64,000 nt of DNA, taken from positions 48,637 to 112,636 of the forward strand of contig NZ_BCWY01000022.1 of assembly GCF_001894825.1 (NCBI RefSeq), read 5' to 3'. Every line of letters begins with the position of its first letter. Positions within the stretch are counted from its first letter, which is position 1. The DNA comes from Rhodococcus jostii NBRC 16295. GTDB taxonomy: Bacteria > Actinomycetota > Actinomycetes > Mycobacteriales > Mycobacteriaceae. Positions 26,265-35,840 of the stretch are shown here, one piece after another. The notes under the pieces were generated by a model. That model was not told where the DNA came from, did no database searches, and worked only from the letters and a program-made list of their open reading frames with translations. A program made the position numbers and the translations under genes.

Positions 26265-27743
26265 TCAGTCGCTTTTCTTAACGATGTGAATAACGCTGGT
26301 ATCGGTGAACTCCAGGAGGCCCTCCATGCCGAACTCAACGCCGAGACCCGATTGCTTGCGTCCGCCGAAGGGAACGTCGGGTAGGACTGCGCAATGCGTG
26401 TTCACCCAGACGGTTCCACTATCGAGGCGCTGCGCGACACTGGTGGCGCGCTTCACGTCGGTGCCCCATACCGAATTGCCCAGGCCGTATTCGGTCCCGT
26501 TGACACGCTCGATCACCTCGTCGAGGTCGTCGTACTTCAAGATGGCGCGGACCGGCGCGAAGGTCTCCTCGGAGACGAGCGGACTGGCGTGGTCGATGTC
26601 GCGGACGACGGTGAGTTGCACGAAGTAGCCGGGGGTGTCGAACACGTTGCCGCCGGCGATGATCTTTCCATCACGCGCTGCGATGTCGAGTGCCTTCCTG
26701 GCGGCCTCCAGCTGCTTGGGATTCTGCACCGGACCGTATTCGGTGTCCGGGTCGAGCCCGTGGCCGATCTTGGCGTCGGTGGCCAACTTGGCGAACTCGT
26801 CGCAGAACTCGTCGTATTGCGAAGCGTGCACGAAGATCCGCTTGATGTTGATGCAGACCTGACCGGAGTTCCAGAAGGCCCACTCGAAGATGCCTTTGGC
26901 GACGTTCGGTATGTCGGCGTCGTCGAGAACGACCGCTCCGTCGTTTCCGCCCAACTCCAAGACGACTCGCTTGAGGGTCTCGGCGCTGCTGGCCATCACC
27001 TTGCGGCCCGCAGCGGTCGAACCGGTGAAGGAGATCTTGTCGACCTCGTTGTGGGCGGTCAGGTAGGGGCCCAGGTCGCCGCCGTCGCCGACCACGTTGA
27101 CTACTCCGGCCGGCACCAGGTCCTGAAGCATCTCACCGATCAGCATCGCGTTGAGCGGCGTGGTTGGTGCTGGTTTGATCACTATCGTGTTGCCCGCGAG
27201 TAGTGCCGGCGCAACCTTGTAGATGGTCTGGAAGAAGGGGAAGTTCCACGGGATGATCCCGAGCACCACGCCGATGGGCTTGCGGTGGATCTCGATCCGC
27301 GCGTCCTCGTCGTCACGCACCACCTCGGGGTCGAGGCGTAGGTCGGCGATGTGCCGCATCCAGATGAGGGCCGAGTCGATGTCACCGTTGGCTGAGGCAG
27401 TCGGCTTGCCTGTTTCCAAGGTGATGATCCGTGAGATCTCCTCCCGCCGAGCCTCGATGCGCTGCGCGAATTGGTGCAGGATTCGTGACCGCTCCTCCAC
27501 AGTGGTGTTCTGCCAGTGTCCGAAGGCGCGAGCCGCAGCCCGGTATGCCTCATCGGCCTGCTTCTCGTCAGCGACCGGCGCCGTTGCGATTTCCTCACCG
27601 GTTGCCGGGTCGCGGACCGGCTGACTCGATGCCCCTTCGACTAGTTGCCCATCGATCAGCTGCTTGAAGGTCTGATCGGACAGGTCGACTTCGGCAACCG
27701 AAGTGTCCATAAGATCGGGTGCGGGCGAGGGGGCGGTGGTCAT
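26265..27743 (-). CDS. Aldehyde dehydrogenase (amine pathway)
   Basis: A 492-residue ALDH, starting at the ATG at 27743. The catalytic glutamate is in LELGGNDG, the catalytic cysteine in GQVCINIKR, the asparagine in IPWNFPF, and the loop in FTGSTAAGR. It is well conserved with the phenylacetaldehyde/aminoaldehyde branch. It leads the operon with the amine oxidase and the permease. The first codons, MTTAPSPAP, and the bases around the start copy those of the Rieske gene (MTTALPPAP), showing that the promoter duplication extends into the coding sequence. Confidence 0.92.
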   Translation of the reverse strand: MTTAPSPAPDLMDTSVAEVDLSDQTFKQLIDGQLVEGASSQPVRDPATGEEIATAPVADEKQADEAYRAAARAFGHWQNTTVEERSRILHQFAQRIEARREEISRIITLETGKPTASANGDIDSALIWMRHIADLRLDPEVVRDDEDARIEIHRKPIGVVLGIIPWNFPFFQTIYKVAPALLAGNTIVIKPAPTTPLNAMLIGEMLQDLVPAGVVNVVGDGGDLGPYLTAHNEVDKISFTGSTAAGRKVMASSAETLKRVVLELGGNDGAVVLDDADIPNVAKGIFEWAFWNSGQVCINIKRIFVHASQYDEFCDEFAKLATDAKIGHGLDPDTEYGPVQNPKQLEAARKALDIAARDGKIIAGGNVFDTPGYFVQLTVVRDIDHASPLVSEETFAPVRAILKYDDLDEVIERVNGTEYGLGNSVWGTDVKRATSVAQRLDSGTVWVNTHCAVLPDVPFGGRKQSGLGVEFGMEGLLEFTDTSVIHIVKKSD

Positions 27744-27970
27744 GTCGTCTTCTCCATCGTGGGGGAGGGATCTGCCATTCAGGGCATCGTCGGTCGCACC
27801 TTGCTTCGTCGGATGCGGAGTAAGCAGCACCGGCTGACCGTCGATGGGTGATGGTGATCCACTCGGCTGGATCAAGTGAGAATGAACTTAATCACTTATT
27901 CGACGCGACAACATATGCGCGTGCACAGCTCACAGCACGCATTCTGTGCACGTCCACAGTCGTATGGTGA
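27744..27970 (-). promoter_or_regulatory. Second copy of the PucR-type promoter/operator region
   Basis: GTGCACAG and CTGTGCAC (core 27922-27950) repeat the inverted repeat at 19709-19737 with the same 29-base span. GAATGAACTTAATCAC at about 27880 is also shared. It sits upstream of the aldehyde dehydrogenase operon and suggests control by the surviving PucR gene. Confidence 0.6.
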
Positions 27971-28707
27971 TCAATGCGTCGTGGTGATCAATACGTCCTG
28001 CTGGAGCAGGTTATCGGAGGCCAGGATTGTATTCCGACGGTGACTCCGAATGGGTCGGCGTGGACGGCGAAGGGGCCCATCGCTGATTCGGTGGCGGGCA
28101 CTCGGACCCGGGCGCGGAGGTTGCTCAGGCGGGCGACCTCGGCTTCGAGGTCGAGGACGCGGACGAGGGGGGCCTGGTGCGGGAAGGGCGGTGGGTAGGA
28201 CGTCGAGCATGTCCACTACGCCGGCCACGGATCGGTTCGCGGATACCAGCAGGCGGTAGTTGCCCGGGGGGTGCGGGTTTGTCGATCACCGGGTAGGCAA
28301 GGGTCTGGGCGTACTGGGTTGCTGCCGCTTCGGCCGATGGGATGTACAGGTCGACGAAGGCGACGTCTCCGAGTCTCTGACTCGGTTGTGTGGGACCGGT
28401 GTCGGTGAGCCCGAACAGTGCTCCGTGGGGTGCGGAGTGCATGGGCAGGCTTCGGTCGTCGGCAAGTACCGTGCCGGCCCGGGCGGGCGCCGAGGTCGAG
28501 GGCGCGGCGGCCGGCGGCGGAGCCGAGTTCCCAGCCGGTCGTGGCGAGCCAGAAGTGTGTGCGGCTGCTCGGCGAATCGAGATCGCGGCCGGTGAGTTCC
28601 TCGATCAGTTTCAGCCGGTTGCGTAAAGTGTTGCGGTGCAAGAACAGTGCCGCCGCAGTCGCGGCCGGTGCGCAGTCCTCGGCGTCAGCCGACGCCATAG
28701 CGTGCAT
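27971..28707 (-). pseudogene. Decayed duplicate of the PucR-VOC gene pair
   Basis: The frame from 28707 starts MHAMASAD like the intact regulator, jumps directly to its C-terminal helix (EDCAPAATAAALFLHRNTL), continues to TTGWELGSAA, then jumps into the middle of the VOC gene (GRRALDLGARP). Two deletions thus removed about 300 residues of PucR and the PucR-VOC junction. Both joints show short shared sequence, as expected for recombination between small repeats. Further frameshifts affect the VOC part down to 27971. The intact originals are at 19747-21647. Confidence 0.85.
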
Positions 28708-28997
28708 CCTACGCACGGTGGGTCCGGTTGATGTGTGCTCCGCAGGTGGCGCGAGACGCGTGCCCATGCACTGGCGATGAATGACGCCGCGCTCGGACTA
28801 TGGCGAATAACTCGGCGGTACTGGATGAATGGCGAGTCTCGACAATTTGCCTCTGACCGCATACGCGCAGGCACGGAATCAAAACCCATCTGACCTGCAA
28901 TTTCTGCACGAATGCATATCGCCATGCAGGACTGTCCCTTGTTTGTTCACCGCGCTCGTTTCTACCTTTCTTCTCACCGCAACAGAAAGGGGACATC

Positions 28998-29942
28998 ATG
29001 GTCCAGCGCGACTCAGTCTCGTCAATTCGTGGTCTGATTCCAGCCCACCTCACTCCAATGTCGAGGGGCGGAGCAATTCACTGGGATGCACTCACCACTC
29101 ACCTCCGGTGGCTTGCGGCAATACCCGGAGTCGAGTGGATCACCACCACTGCCCACGCATCGGAGGTCGCGACCCTGACCACCGAGGAACGGCAGCGCAT
29201 GATCGAGCACACCGTCTCGGTGGTTCCGGAATCCATCGGCGTGGTTGCCGGTGTCTACGACGACGGCAGCGCGCGGGCCGCTGCCGAGGCACGACGTTCG
29301 GTCGAGTCTGGAGCGAAGGCGCTCTTGGTGTTCCCCTCGGGGGTCTTCGCCGGAGGGTCGCAGCGGCGATCGGAATCCCAGCGCTCCCACTACGAAGCGG
29401 TCGCTGAAGCCGTGGACGTGCCTCTGATCATCTTCAAGTATCCGGTCGGCAATCCTCTCACGCTGCCGCTCGAGACCACCCTGGATATCTGTCAGACCAT
29501 CCCGACCGTGGCGGCCATCAAGGAATGGTCCTACGACATCGTCGAGTACGAGGACACCTGGCGGGCGATCAAGGCCGACGCTCCTCACGTCTCGGTCCTG
29601 AGCAGCTTCAGCCGCGCCCTCTTTGCCTCCCTTCTGGTGGGCAGCGACGGCGTGCTGAGCGGTCACGGCAGTATCGTCGCGGATCTGCAGAGTGAACTCC
29701 TTGCCGCTATGCAAGCCGGTGACCTGAACGGGGCGCGGAAGGCCTGGGATCGCATCTACCCCCTCGCCGTTGCGTGCTACGCCGATCCCTTCTTCGACCA
29801 GCACAATCGGATGAAGGCGGCCCTGGGCATCCTGGGTCGAATCCCGCGCGACGCCACGTATGTGCGACGCCCCTTGGTGGAGGTCGACGAGGCTGAGCTC
29901 GCCACTCTCGAGGCCGCCTGCATCAGCGCCGGGCTCGTGTAA
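28998..29942 (+). CDS. Dihydrodipicolinate synthase (DHDPS) family lyase/synthase
   Basis: A 314-residue TIM-barrel protein of the DapA/N-acetylneuraminate lyase family, with SD AAAGGGG before the ATG. The Schiff-base lysine is in VAAIKEWSYD, the tyrosine in FKYPVGNP, and the usual GTTGE motif is replaced by TTTAHASE. These enzymes make or break C-C bonds next to a keto group, or dehydrate sugar acids and hydroxyproline-type compounds. It starts the rightward operon with the flavin oxidoreductase (5-base gap) and the SDR. It is not likely the lysine-pathway enzyme, given this catabolic context. Confidence 0.88.
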   Translation: MVQRDSVSSIRGLIPAHLTPMSRGGAIHWDALTTHLRWLAAIPGVEWITTTAHASEVATLTTEERQRMIEHTVSVVPESIGVVAGVYDDGSARAAAEARRSVESGAKALLVFPSGVFAGGSQRRSESQRSHYEAVAEAVDVPLIIFKYPVGNPLTLPLETTLDICQTIPTVAAIKEWSYDIVEYEDTWRAIKADAPHVSVLSSFSRALFASLLVGSDGVLSGHGSIVADLQSELLAAMQAGDLNGARKAWDRIYPLAVACYADPFFDQHNRMKAALGILGRIPRDATYVRRPLVEVDEAELATLEAACISAGLV

Positions 29943-29947
29943 CGCCC

Positions 29948-31624
29948 ATGTCCTACGTCCACCTCTTCAGTCCGAGCGCGATCGGCGGCGTCGAGATTCG
30001 TAACCGGGTCGTCCTGCCCAGCATGACCACTCGGCTGGCCACCCCCTCCGGAGAGGTCACGCCGGAGCTCGTGAGCTACTACCAGGAGCGGGCCAGGGGT
30101 GGCTGCGGTCTTGTGATCGTAGAGATGGCCTCGCCGCAGCGTCGTGGTCGACACCGAGGGCGCGAGCTGGGCATCGACTCGGACGAGTACATACCCGGGT
30201 TGTGCTCTCTCGTCGATGCCATCCACGAGCAGGGTGCCCGGGCCGGCATCCAGTTGGGTCACGGCGGAGCGAGGGCGCTCCCGACGGAACTCGGCGGGCG
30301 CCCCCTGGCCGCGACGGCGGGGCCGGTACCGGTATTCGAGACGGCACGCTTCGTGAACTTTCCCGAGCTCTTCGACGAGGACTCTCTGGAGCAGCTCGTG
30401 GTGGATCACGTCGACGCGGCCAGGCGGGCTGAGGAGGCGGGGTTCGACATGGTCGAGCTTCACGGTGCCCATGGGTACCTTCTAGCGCAGCTGATCAGCG
30501 CCGACGAGAATGGGGTGCTTCCGGACGCCCCGGCCAGGTACGCCTTCGTCGCGTCGTTGGTGCGCCGCATCGTTGACGCTGTCGACATTCCTCTGACCTA
30601 TCGCCTCAGCGGTCAGGATTACTACTCCGCCGGACAAACCTTGGACGATTCGCTCGCGTTCCTTCCCTACATAGAGGACGCCGGCATCTCCGCCGTCTCG
30701 GTGACCGGCGGGCACTACAAGTCCGTCGATCCCGAGATCATGATTCCGCCGATGCCGTACGAGGACGGCGTATTCCTCGACGCAGCGCGCGTAGTCAAGG
30801 CACATACGCGTCTGCCCGTCATCGCGGTGGGGCGTGTGAACACCCCGGCGGTGGCGGAGGACGCGCTCGCGCAGGGGTGGGCGGACTTCGTCGCGGTGGG
30901 GCGCGGACAGATCGCCGATCCCCATTGGGCACGCAAGACGCAGCAACAGCAGCAGGTGCGAGAGTGCTTGGCGTGCAATCACTGTGTGCGGACCATGCGC
31001 TCGGGTAAACCGCTGGCCTGCGCGGTGAACCCCACTGTGACGACCACCGACCGGCCCGCCTCTGGACTGGCTGCGCAGCGTCGACTCGTGATCGGTGCCG
31101 GCCCGGCAGGCCTGACCTACGCAGTGGAATCGGCACGAGCGGGACACGAGGTGTACGTCATCGCACGGGACCGCACCTGGAAGGCGGCGGCAGCACCCGC
31201 CTTCAACGGCTACCGGCCGGATCGGCAGCGGATGCATCGCTACTTCGACGGACTGTGGAAGGAGGCCGTCGACGCCGGCGTTCACATCGGTGTGGAGGGG
31301 GAGCTGGAACCACCGCCCGAATGGCGTACCGAGGTCGACGTGGTCGCTGACGCCAGGGGCGCCACGTACGTGGGCAACCTCGGTCCCCTCGTCCGCATCC
31401 TCATCCGAGTCCTGTCCCGCGTACCCCTGCCGAAGCGGCTGATGAAGAGCGACCGGATCCACCACATATTGCTCTACGACCTGCGCAACCCCCGGAGGAA
31501 GGAGCCGACCCGCATTCCGGGAGCTCGCACCATCAAGATCGGTGACGCGGCACAGCCGGGCGAGCTGGCCGCCGCCGTACACGACGCATACATCCAAGCT
31601 TGGAAGGAAAACAGCGATGACTAG
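29948..31624 (+). CDS. NADH:flavin oxidoreductase (old yellow enzyme / dimethylamine dehydrogenase-like)
   Basis: A 558-residue flavoprotein. The N-terminal TIM barrel binds FMN (NRVVLPSMTTRLA; HGAHGYLLAQLISADEN is the conserved core). A cysteine cluster CLACNHC with a later CAVNP binds a 4Fe-4S centre. The C-terminal part starts a Rossmann fold (RLVIGAGPAGLTYAVESARAGHEVYV) and ends IGDAAQPGELAAAVHDAY. It is shorter than the usual 650-680 residues, lacking part of the second nucleotide domain. Relatives demethylate dimethylamine, trimethylamine or N-methylproline, or reduce dienoyl-CoA. It fits N-demethylation after the Rieske step, though this is unproven. Confidence 0.85.
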   Translation: MSYVHLFSPSAIGGVEIRNRVVLPSMTTRLATPSGEVTPELVSYYQERARGGCGLVIVEMASPQRRGRHRGRELGIDSDEYIPGLCSLVDAIHEQGARAGIQLGHGGARALPTELGGRPLAATAGPVPVFETARFVNFPELFDEDSLEQLVVDHVDAARRAEEAGFDMVELHGAHGYLLAQLISADENGVLPDAPARYAFVASLVRRIVDAVDIPLTYRLSGQDYYSAGQTLDDSLAFLPYIEDAGISAVSVTGGHYKSVDPEIMIPPMPYEDGVFLDAARVVKAHTRLPVIAVGRVNTPAVAEDALAQGWADFVAVGRGQIADPHWARKTQQQQQVRECLACNHCVRTMRSGKPLACAVNPTVTTTDRPASGLAAQRRLVIGAGPAGLTYAVESARAGHEVYVIARDRTWKAAAAPAFNGYRPDRQRMHRYFDGLWKEAVDAGVHIGVEGELEPPPEWRTEVDVVADARGATYVGNLGPLVRILIRVLSRVPLPKRLMKSDRIHHILLYDLRNPRRKEPTRIPGARTIKIGDAAQPGELAAAVHDAYIQAWKENSDD

Positions 31625-32369
31625 TAACCCGACGCGGTGCATCGTCACCGGGGGCAGCCAAGGCATCGGCGAGGCGATCGTCGAGAAACTCCTGTCAGAT
31701 GGAGCTGCTGTCGCCGTAATCGACCGGCAGGAGCCCACAGCCCGACTGAAAGGCCGGGTAGCTTTCGCCGAGTGCGACGTGAGCGATTCCGTTGCTATGG
31801 AGAACGCAGCTCGTGCCCTGGCGGATGCATTGGGAGGGCCGCCCGACACGGTGGTCGCAAACGCAGGCAGATGCGTATCCGGTCGGTTGGCGAGCGACCC
31901 GGTCGACAACCTCGTCAACCACTTTCAGATCAACACTTTGGGGGTGCTCAACACCTTCCGTCCCCACATCTCCCACATGCGCGCCGCGGGTGGTGGGTCG
32001 CTGATCGCGATCACCTCGAACTGTGCGCACAAGCCGCGCCTCGACCTCGGCGCCTATTGCGCCACCAAAGCCGCGACCAAAATGATGGTCGAATGCCTCG
32101 CACTCGAGCTCTCAGCTGAGGGAATCCGAGTCAACGCTGTCGCTCCGGGTTCCTGTGACACCGAGATGCAGCGTCGTCAGTGGGAGGAACTCGGTGTCCC
32201 GAAGGACCGACAGGTCGTCGGCGACCTGACATCCTTTCGATCCGGCATCCCGGCAGGCAGGCTGGCGACGCCAAACGACATCGCACAGGCGGTCGGCTTC
32301 CTGGCCTCACCGGCAGCGGAGTTCATGCGAGGTGTGACGTTGGTCGTCGATGGCGCGCAGTCAATGTGA
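31617..32369 (+). CDS. Short-chain dehydrogenase/reductase
   Basis: A 250-residue SDR with TGGSQGIGEAI at the N-terminus, an NAG at residues 81-83, the catalytic serine in ITSN, and YCATK carrying the catalytic Tyr and Lys. It ends with GVTLVVDGAQSM. The ATG at 31617 overlaps the previous gene by 8 bases. It is an NAD(P)-dependent alcohol dehydrogenase in the DHDPS-flavin oxidoreductase operon; the substrate is unknown. Confidence 0.9.
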   Translation: MTSNPTRCIVTGGSQGIGEAIVEKLLSDGAAVAVIDRQEPTARLKGRVAFAECDVSDSVAMENAARALADALGGPPDTVVANAGRCVSGRLASDPVDNLVNHFQINTLGVLNTFRPHISHMRAAGGGSLIAITSNCAHKPRLDLGAYCATKAATKMMVECLALELSAEGIRVNAVAPGSCDTEMQRRQWEELGVPKDRQVVGDLTSFRSGIPAGRLATPNDIAQAVGFLASPAAEFMRGVTLVVDGAQSM

Positions 32370-32577
32370 AATCAAAAGCCGCGCAATCGATGTGACTCGA
32401 ACAGACCGTTCGGCACCATCAATCGTCCTCGCAATCACAATTGCGCCCGGCCGGAACCGACCATACCCGCCTCAGGTCTCCACGATGTGAGAGGATTGCC
32501 CCGTCGGGAGCTCCGCGCCCAGGGCTCCACCGAGTGCACCCAAAATGGGTCCTCCCGACATCCCCGGAGCGTTCGTA

Positions 32578-33888
32578 ATGACCGACACCCAGGACCCCAC
32601 GGCGAACTCCGAGTCGGCGACGCAACGCGCCAGCGCCTCCCCGCCGTCCACCCGCAGGGCGATGCTCGGCCTCGGCCTCGGCAACACCCTCGAATGGTAC
32701 GACTGGATGATTTTCGGCCTGCTCGCCGCGTTCATCGGGCCGCAGTTCTTTCCGTCGCAGGATCCGGTGTCGTCCACCCTCGACGCGCTGGCCGTATTCG
32801 CGGTCGGGTTCTGCGTCCGGCCGCTGGGGGGAGTCCTGCTCGGTAACGTCGCCGATCGCGTCGGCCGGCGCCAGGTGATGCTCTGGTCGGTCGGGATCAT
32901 GGCCGTCACCACCCTGAGCATCGCGCTGCTGCCCTCCCACGACTCGATCGGAGTCTGGGCCGGAATCCTACTGCTGGTATGCCGGCTGCTACAAGGCCTG
33001 TCCACCGGCATCGAGGCGCCGCTGTCCACGGCGTACGCCGTGGAGCTGATGCCGGCCGGACATGAAGGCCGGGCGGCCGGCTACATCAGCTTCTTCCAGA
33101 ACTTCGGCATCCTGCTCGCCTCACTGGTCAGCTTCGCGACCAGCTACGTCATCGGCGGCGACGCCATGTCGACGTGGGGCTGGCGGGTCCCGATGCTGGT
33201 CGGCGCCGCGATGAGCTTCTTCGTGCTCTACCTGCGCCGCGCTCTACCCGAGACGCTGTCGGAGGACGAGAAGACCGAACGCACATCGGGCACCTGGGAA
33301 GGCGTCGGACGGCACTGGCTCGGCCTGGCCGCGATAATCTTCGTCGTCGGTGCCGCGCAGGCCTACAACTACGCGTGGAACGTCGGCCTCCCCAGCCTGG
33401 CTCGCGGCGCCTACGGCGAGAACCCGACCACGATATTCGCGATCACCAGCGTGCTCGGCGTGATCATGCTGGCCGGGTCGATCATCACCGGCCGGATCGC
33501 AGACCGGGTGCGCCTGTCCCGGGCATTCGTGGTCACCCGACTCGCGGTCGTCCCCGGCATCTTCCTGATGCTGCTGTACGCCGGCCCCGGCCTGAGCACC
33601 TTCACCGTGGTCCTGCTGCTGGGCGGCGTCTTACTTGCGGCGAACATGACGCTCTACAACGTCGTGTCCACGTCACTGATGCCGAAGTACTGCCGGGCGA
33701 CCGGCACCGGTCTGGGCTACGGCGTCGCGGTCGCCGCCTTCGGTGGCACCGCGTCCTATCTGATCGTCTGGCTGCAGAGCCGTAACTTGTTGTGGGTCTT
33801 CCCCGTTTACACCGCTCTTCTGTCGGTCATCAGCGTTGTTCTGTACCTCGCGGCCCGTCGCCGCAGCGGCATTTTCGCTGGTGATTGA
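32578..33888 (+). CDS. MHS/MFS-family metabolite:proton symporter
   Basis: A 436-residue major-facilitator protein with about 12 membrane helices. The start is the ATG at 32578, with GGAG upstream. The opening GLGLGNTLEWYDWMIFGLLAAFIGPQFFP is characteristic of the metabolite:H+ symporter family (ShiA, ProP and similar), and GGVLLGNVADRVGRRQVMLWS is the loop 2-3 motif. Members import osmolytes such as betaine and proline, or organic acids. It lies 208 bases after the SDR in the same direction, so it may import the module's substrate. GC content is somewhat higher than in its neighbours. Confidence 0.9.
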   Translation: MTDTQDPTANSESATQRASASPPSTRRAMLGLGLGNTLEWYDWMIFGLLAAFIGPQFFPSQDPVSSTLDALAVFAVGFCVRPLGGVLLGNVADRVGRRQVMLWSVGIMAVTTLSIALLPSHDSIGVWAGILLLVCRLLQGLSTGIEAPLSTAYAVELMPAGHEGRAAGYISFFQNFGILLASLVSFATSYVIGGDAMSTWGWRVPMLVGAAMSFFVLYLRRALPETLSEDEKTERTSGTWEGVGRHWLGLAAIIFVVGAAQAYNYAWNVGLPSLARGAYGENPTTIFAITSVLGVIMLAGSIITGRIADRVRLSRAFVVTRLAVVPGIFLMLLYAGPGLSTFTVVLLLGGVLLAANMTLYNVVSTSLMPKYCRATGTGLGYGVAVAAFGGTASYLIVWLQSRNLLWVFPVYTALLSVISVVLYLAARRRSGIFAGD

Positions 33889-34031
33889 GCACCAACCCGA
33901 CGAACATGGGGACCCTTAGCCATCGGGGTCCGACGAGTACACGGCATTAGTGGTCGCTGCCCGAACTAAGTTGGGTTAGCGCATCGTTCCCAATCTCAGG
34001 CCATGCTGACCAAAAAAGTAGGAGCACCACG

Positions 34032-35558
34032 ATGAGCGATAGCGTCGACCATCACACACTCTCCAAGACACTGACCTGGCGCGATGGAATGGCGCTTGGG
34101 CTTGCCCTACCTACTGGGTTGTTCGTGACATTCGGCTACCTACTCGGCGTAGTCGGCGCGTGGACCGCAATTACGGTCTGGTTCATCGGCGCTGTCATCA
34201 GCTATCTCCAGTGCCGGGTCTTTGCGGAGATGGCGGCAATGTTCCCGCGCGACTCCGGAGGGGTCGCACGCTATGCAATCGAGGGCTGGAAGAAGTATTT
34301 TGCCCCGCTTGGAGCCATCGCCGCGTTCGGCTACTGGATTGGTTGGTCTCTGACTATCTCGATGGCGGCGGTCGTCTTCGGAGAATTGATCGAGGCGACC
34401 TGGTTTCAGGACAACACTCTCGCCTTCGGCATCTTGGGTAACCAGCTCGGGCTCGAGCACCTTTTCGCTCTCGGTGCCATGCTGTTCGCGTGGGCCTTCA
34501 ACTACTTCGGTTTGAAGTTCGGTGCCACGGTCAACAAGGTGCTCGGGTTGCTGGTTGTTGCGGGTCTCATCGTGGTGTCGGTGGCGTGCCTGGTCAGCCC
34601 GTCGATCCATTGGTCGACGGCCAACTTGTCGTGGTCGGTCACGGGCGACTGGCGAACGGTCGCTGTCGTGTTCTACGTGACCGCGTGGGCAGTCTACGCG
34701 GGCGAGATGGTTGCTTCGTTCGCTCCCGAGTACAAGGACACAGCCCGCGACACTTCCAAGGCCATGTCGCGAATTTCGTTGTTCATGATCGTGTTGTTCG
34801 TGGTCGTCCCGACCGCCCTCGCAGGTGGTCTTGGTGAGGGCACGATTCGGGACAACCCGGTGAATTATGTCGCTGTGGCATTCGGCCAGGCGTTCGGTGG
34901 CGCGGCCTGGATCGGAACGATCGTGATCGCGTTCTCACTGCTGGTCGGGATGATTTCCACGACCGCCGATGGGGGCCGCGCGCTCTTCGGGCTCGCGCAG
35001 GAAGGCATGACCATCAAGCAACTCGACTGGGTCAACCGTTGGGGTGTGCCTGGCCGGTCCCTGACCTTGGACGTGCTCCTCAACGCGACTGTCATGGTCC
35101 TGGTGGGCCATCCGGTGAGTATTTTGCTGGCGAGCAACCTCGGCTATCTTCTATCGATCATTTTGGGACTGTCGGCATTTCTGTTGCTGCGCAAGGACCG
35201 ACCGAATTGGCCGCGGCCGATTCGGCGGAGCAATGGCTGGATTCCTGTCGTGGCAGTCCTGGTGGTGTTCAACGTCTTCATCACCGTGATCGGCGTCCTG
35301 AATCCCGAACTACTGGGCTATGGGGGCGCCAGGGAGTCTCTGGTCGCGGTGGCCGTCCTGCTGTTCTCGGTCGTGCTCTACGCGTATCGGCGCGTGGTCC
35401 AGGACAAGCTTCCCATGCTCTGGCGGCTTCCCGCTCCGGCGATGCCCGAGGGTGCCGACGCTCTCGCCCTCGAGCACGAGATGCGTGGGACAACGGGTGC
35501 TCACACTGTCTATGACGTAGTCAACGACGCGGGACTGTCCAACGTTCGACAGAAATAG
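34032..35558 (+). CDS. APC-superfamily amino acid/amine permease, copy 2
   Basis: A 508-residue permease almost identical to copy 1 at 23034-24569, but in the opposite direction. Only scattered substitutions are visible by eye up to the end of the membrane domain (for example LALPTGL against LTLPVGL); then the tails diverge (MRGTTGAHTVYDV here). It has the same APC motifs and about 12 helices. An SD GTAGGAG precedes the ATG. It stands alone between the MHS transporter and an SDR. Long, nearly identical inverted copies make the 10 kb between them prone to inversion. Confidence 0.9.
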   Translation: MSDSVDHHTLSKTLTWRDGMALGLALPTGLFVTFGYLLGVVGAWTAITVWFIGAVISYLQCRVFAEMAAMFPRDSGGVARYAIEGWKKYFAPLGAIAAFGYWIGWSLTISMAAVVFGELIEATWFQDNTLAFGILGNQLGLEHLFALGAMLFAWAFNYFGLKFGATVNKVLGLLVVAGLIVVSVACLVSPSIHWSTANLSWSVTGDWRTVAVVFYVTAWAVYAGEMVASFAPEYKDTARDTSKAMSRISLFMIVLFVVVPTALAGGLGEGTIRDNPVNYVAVAFGQAFGGAAWIGTIVIAFSLLVGMISTTADGGRALFGLAQEGMTIKQLDWVNRWGVPGRSLTLDVLLNATVMVLVGHPVSILLASNLGYLLSIILGLSAFLLLRKDRPNWPRPIRRSNGWIPVVAVLVVFNVFITVIGVLNPELLGYGGARESLVAVAVLLFSVVLYAYRRVVQDKLPMLWRLPAPAMPEGADALALEHEMRGTTGAHTVYDVVNDAGLSNVRQK

Positions 35559-35840
35559 GAATCGAGCGTGCGGCCCGGTACGGGCTTTCACCGACCGCAA
35601 CAACTGATCCGGCGCACAAGACCCCACACGCTGGAAGCGCGGCGCGGTCAGCTACACACGGCGGACCTGCGATCTTCGCCGCGGTGGAACTGAGAAGTCC
35701 GCAGACGCTGGGAGAGCCGATCATGCGGTGATTGGCGATTCGGGCGCAGCGTAGTTCGGGGCCCACCGTGTGCACGACAAGAACGATGCGGCCCGCGTCG
35801 GCCGGCGCGAAATTCTATCCAATCGAGGAAAGGAGCAACT

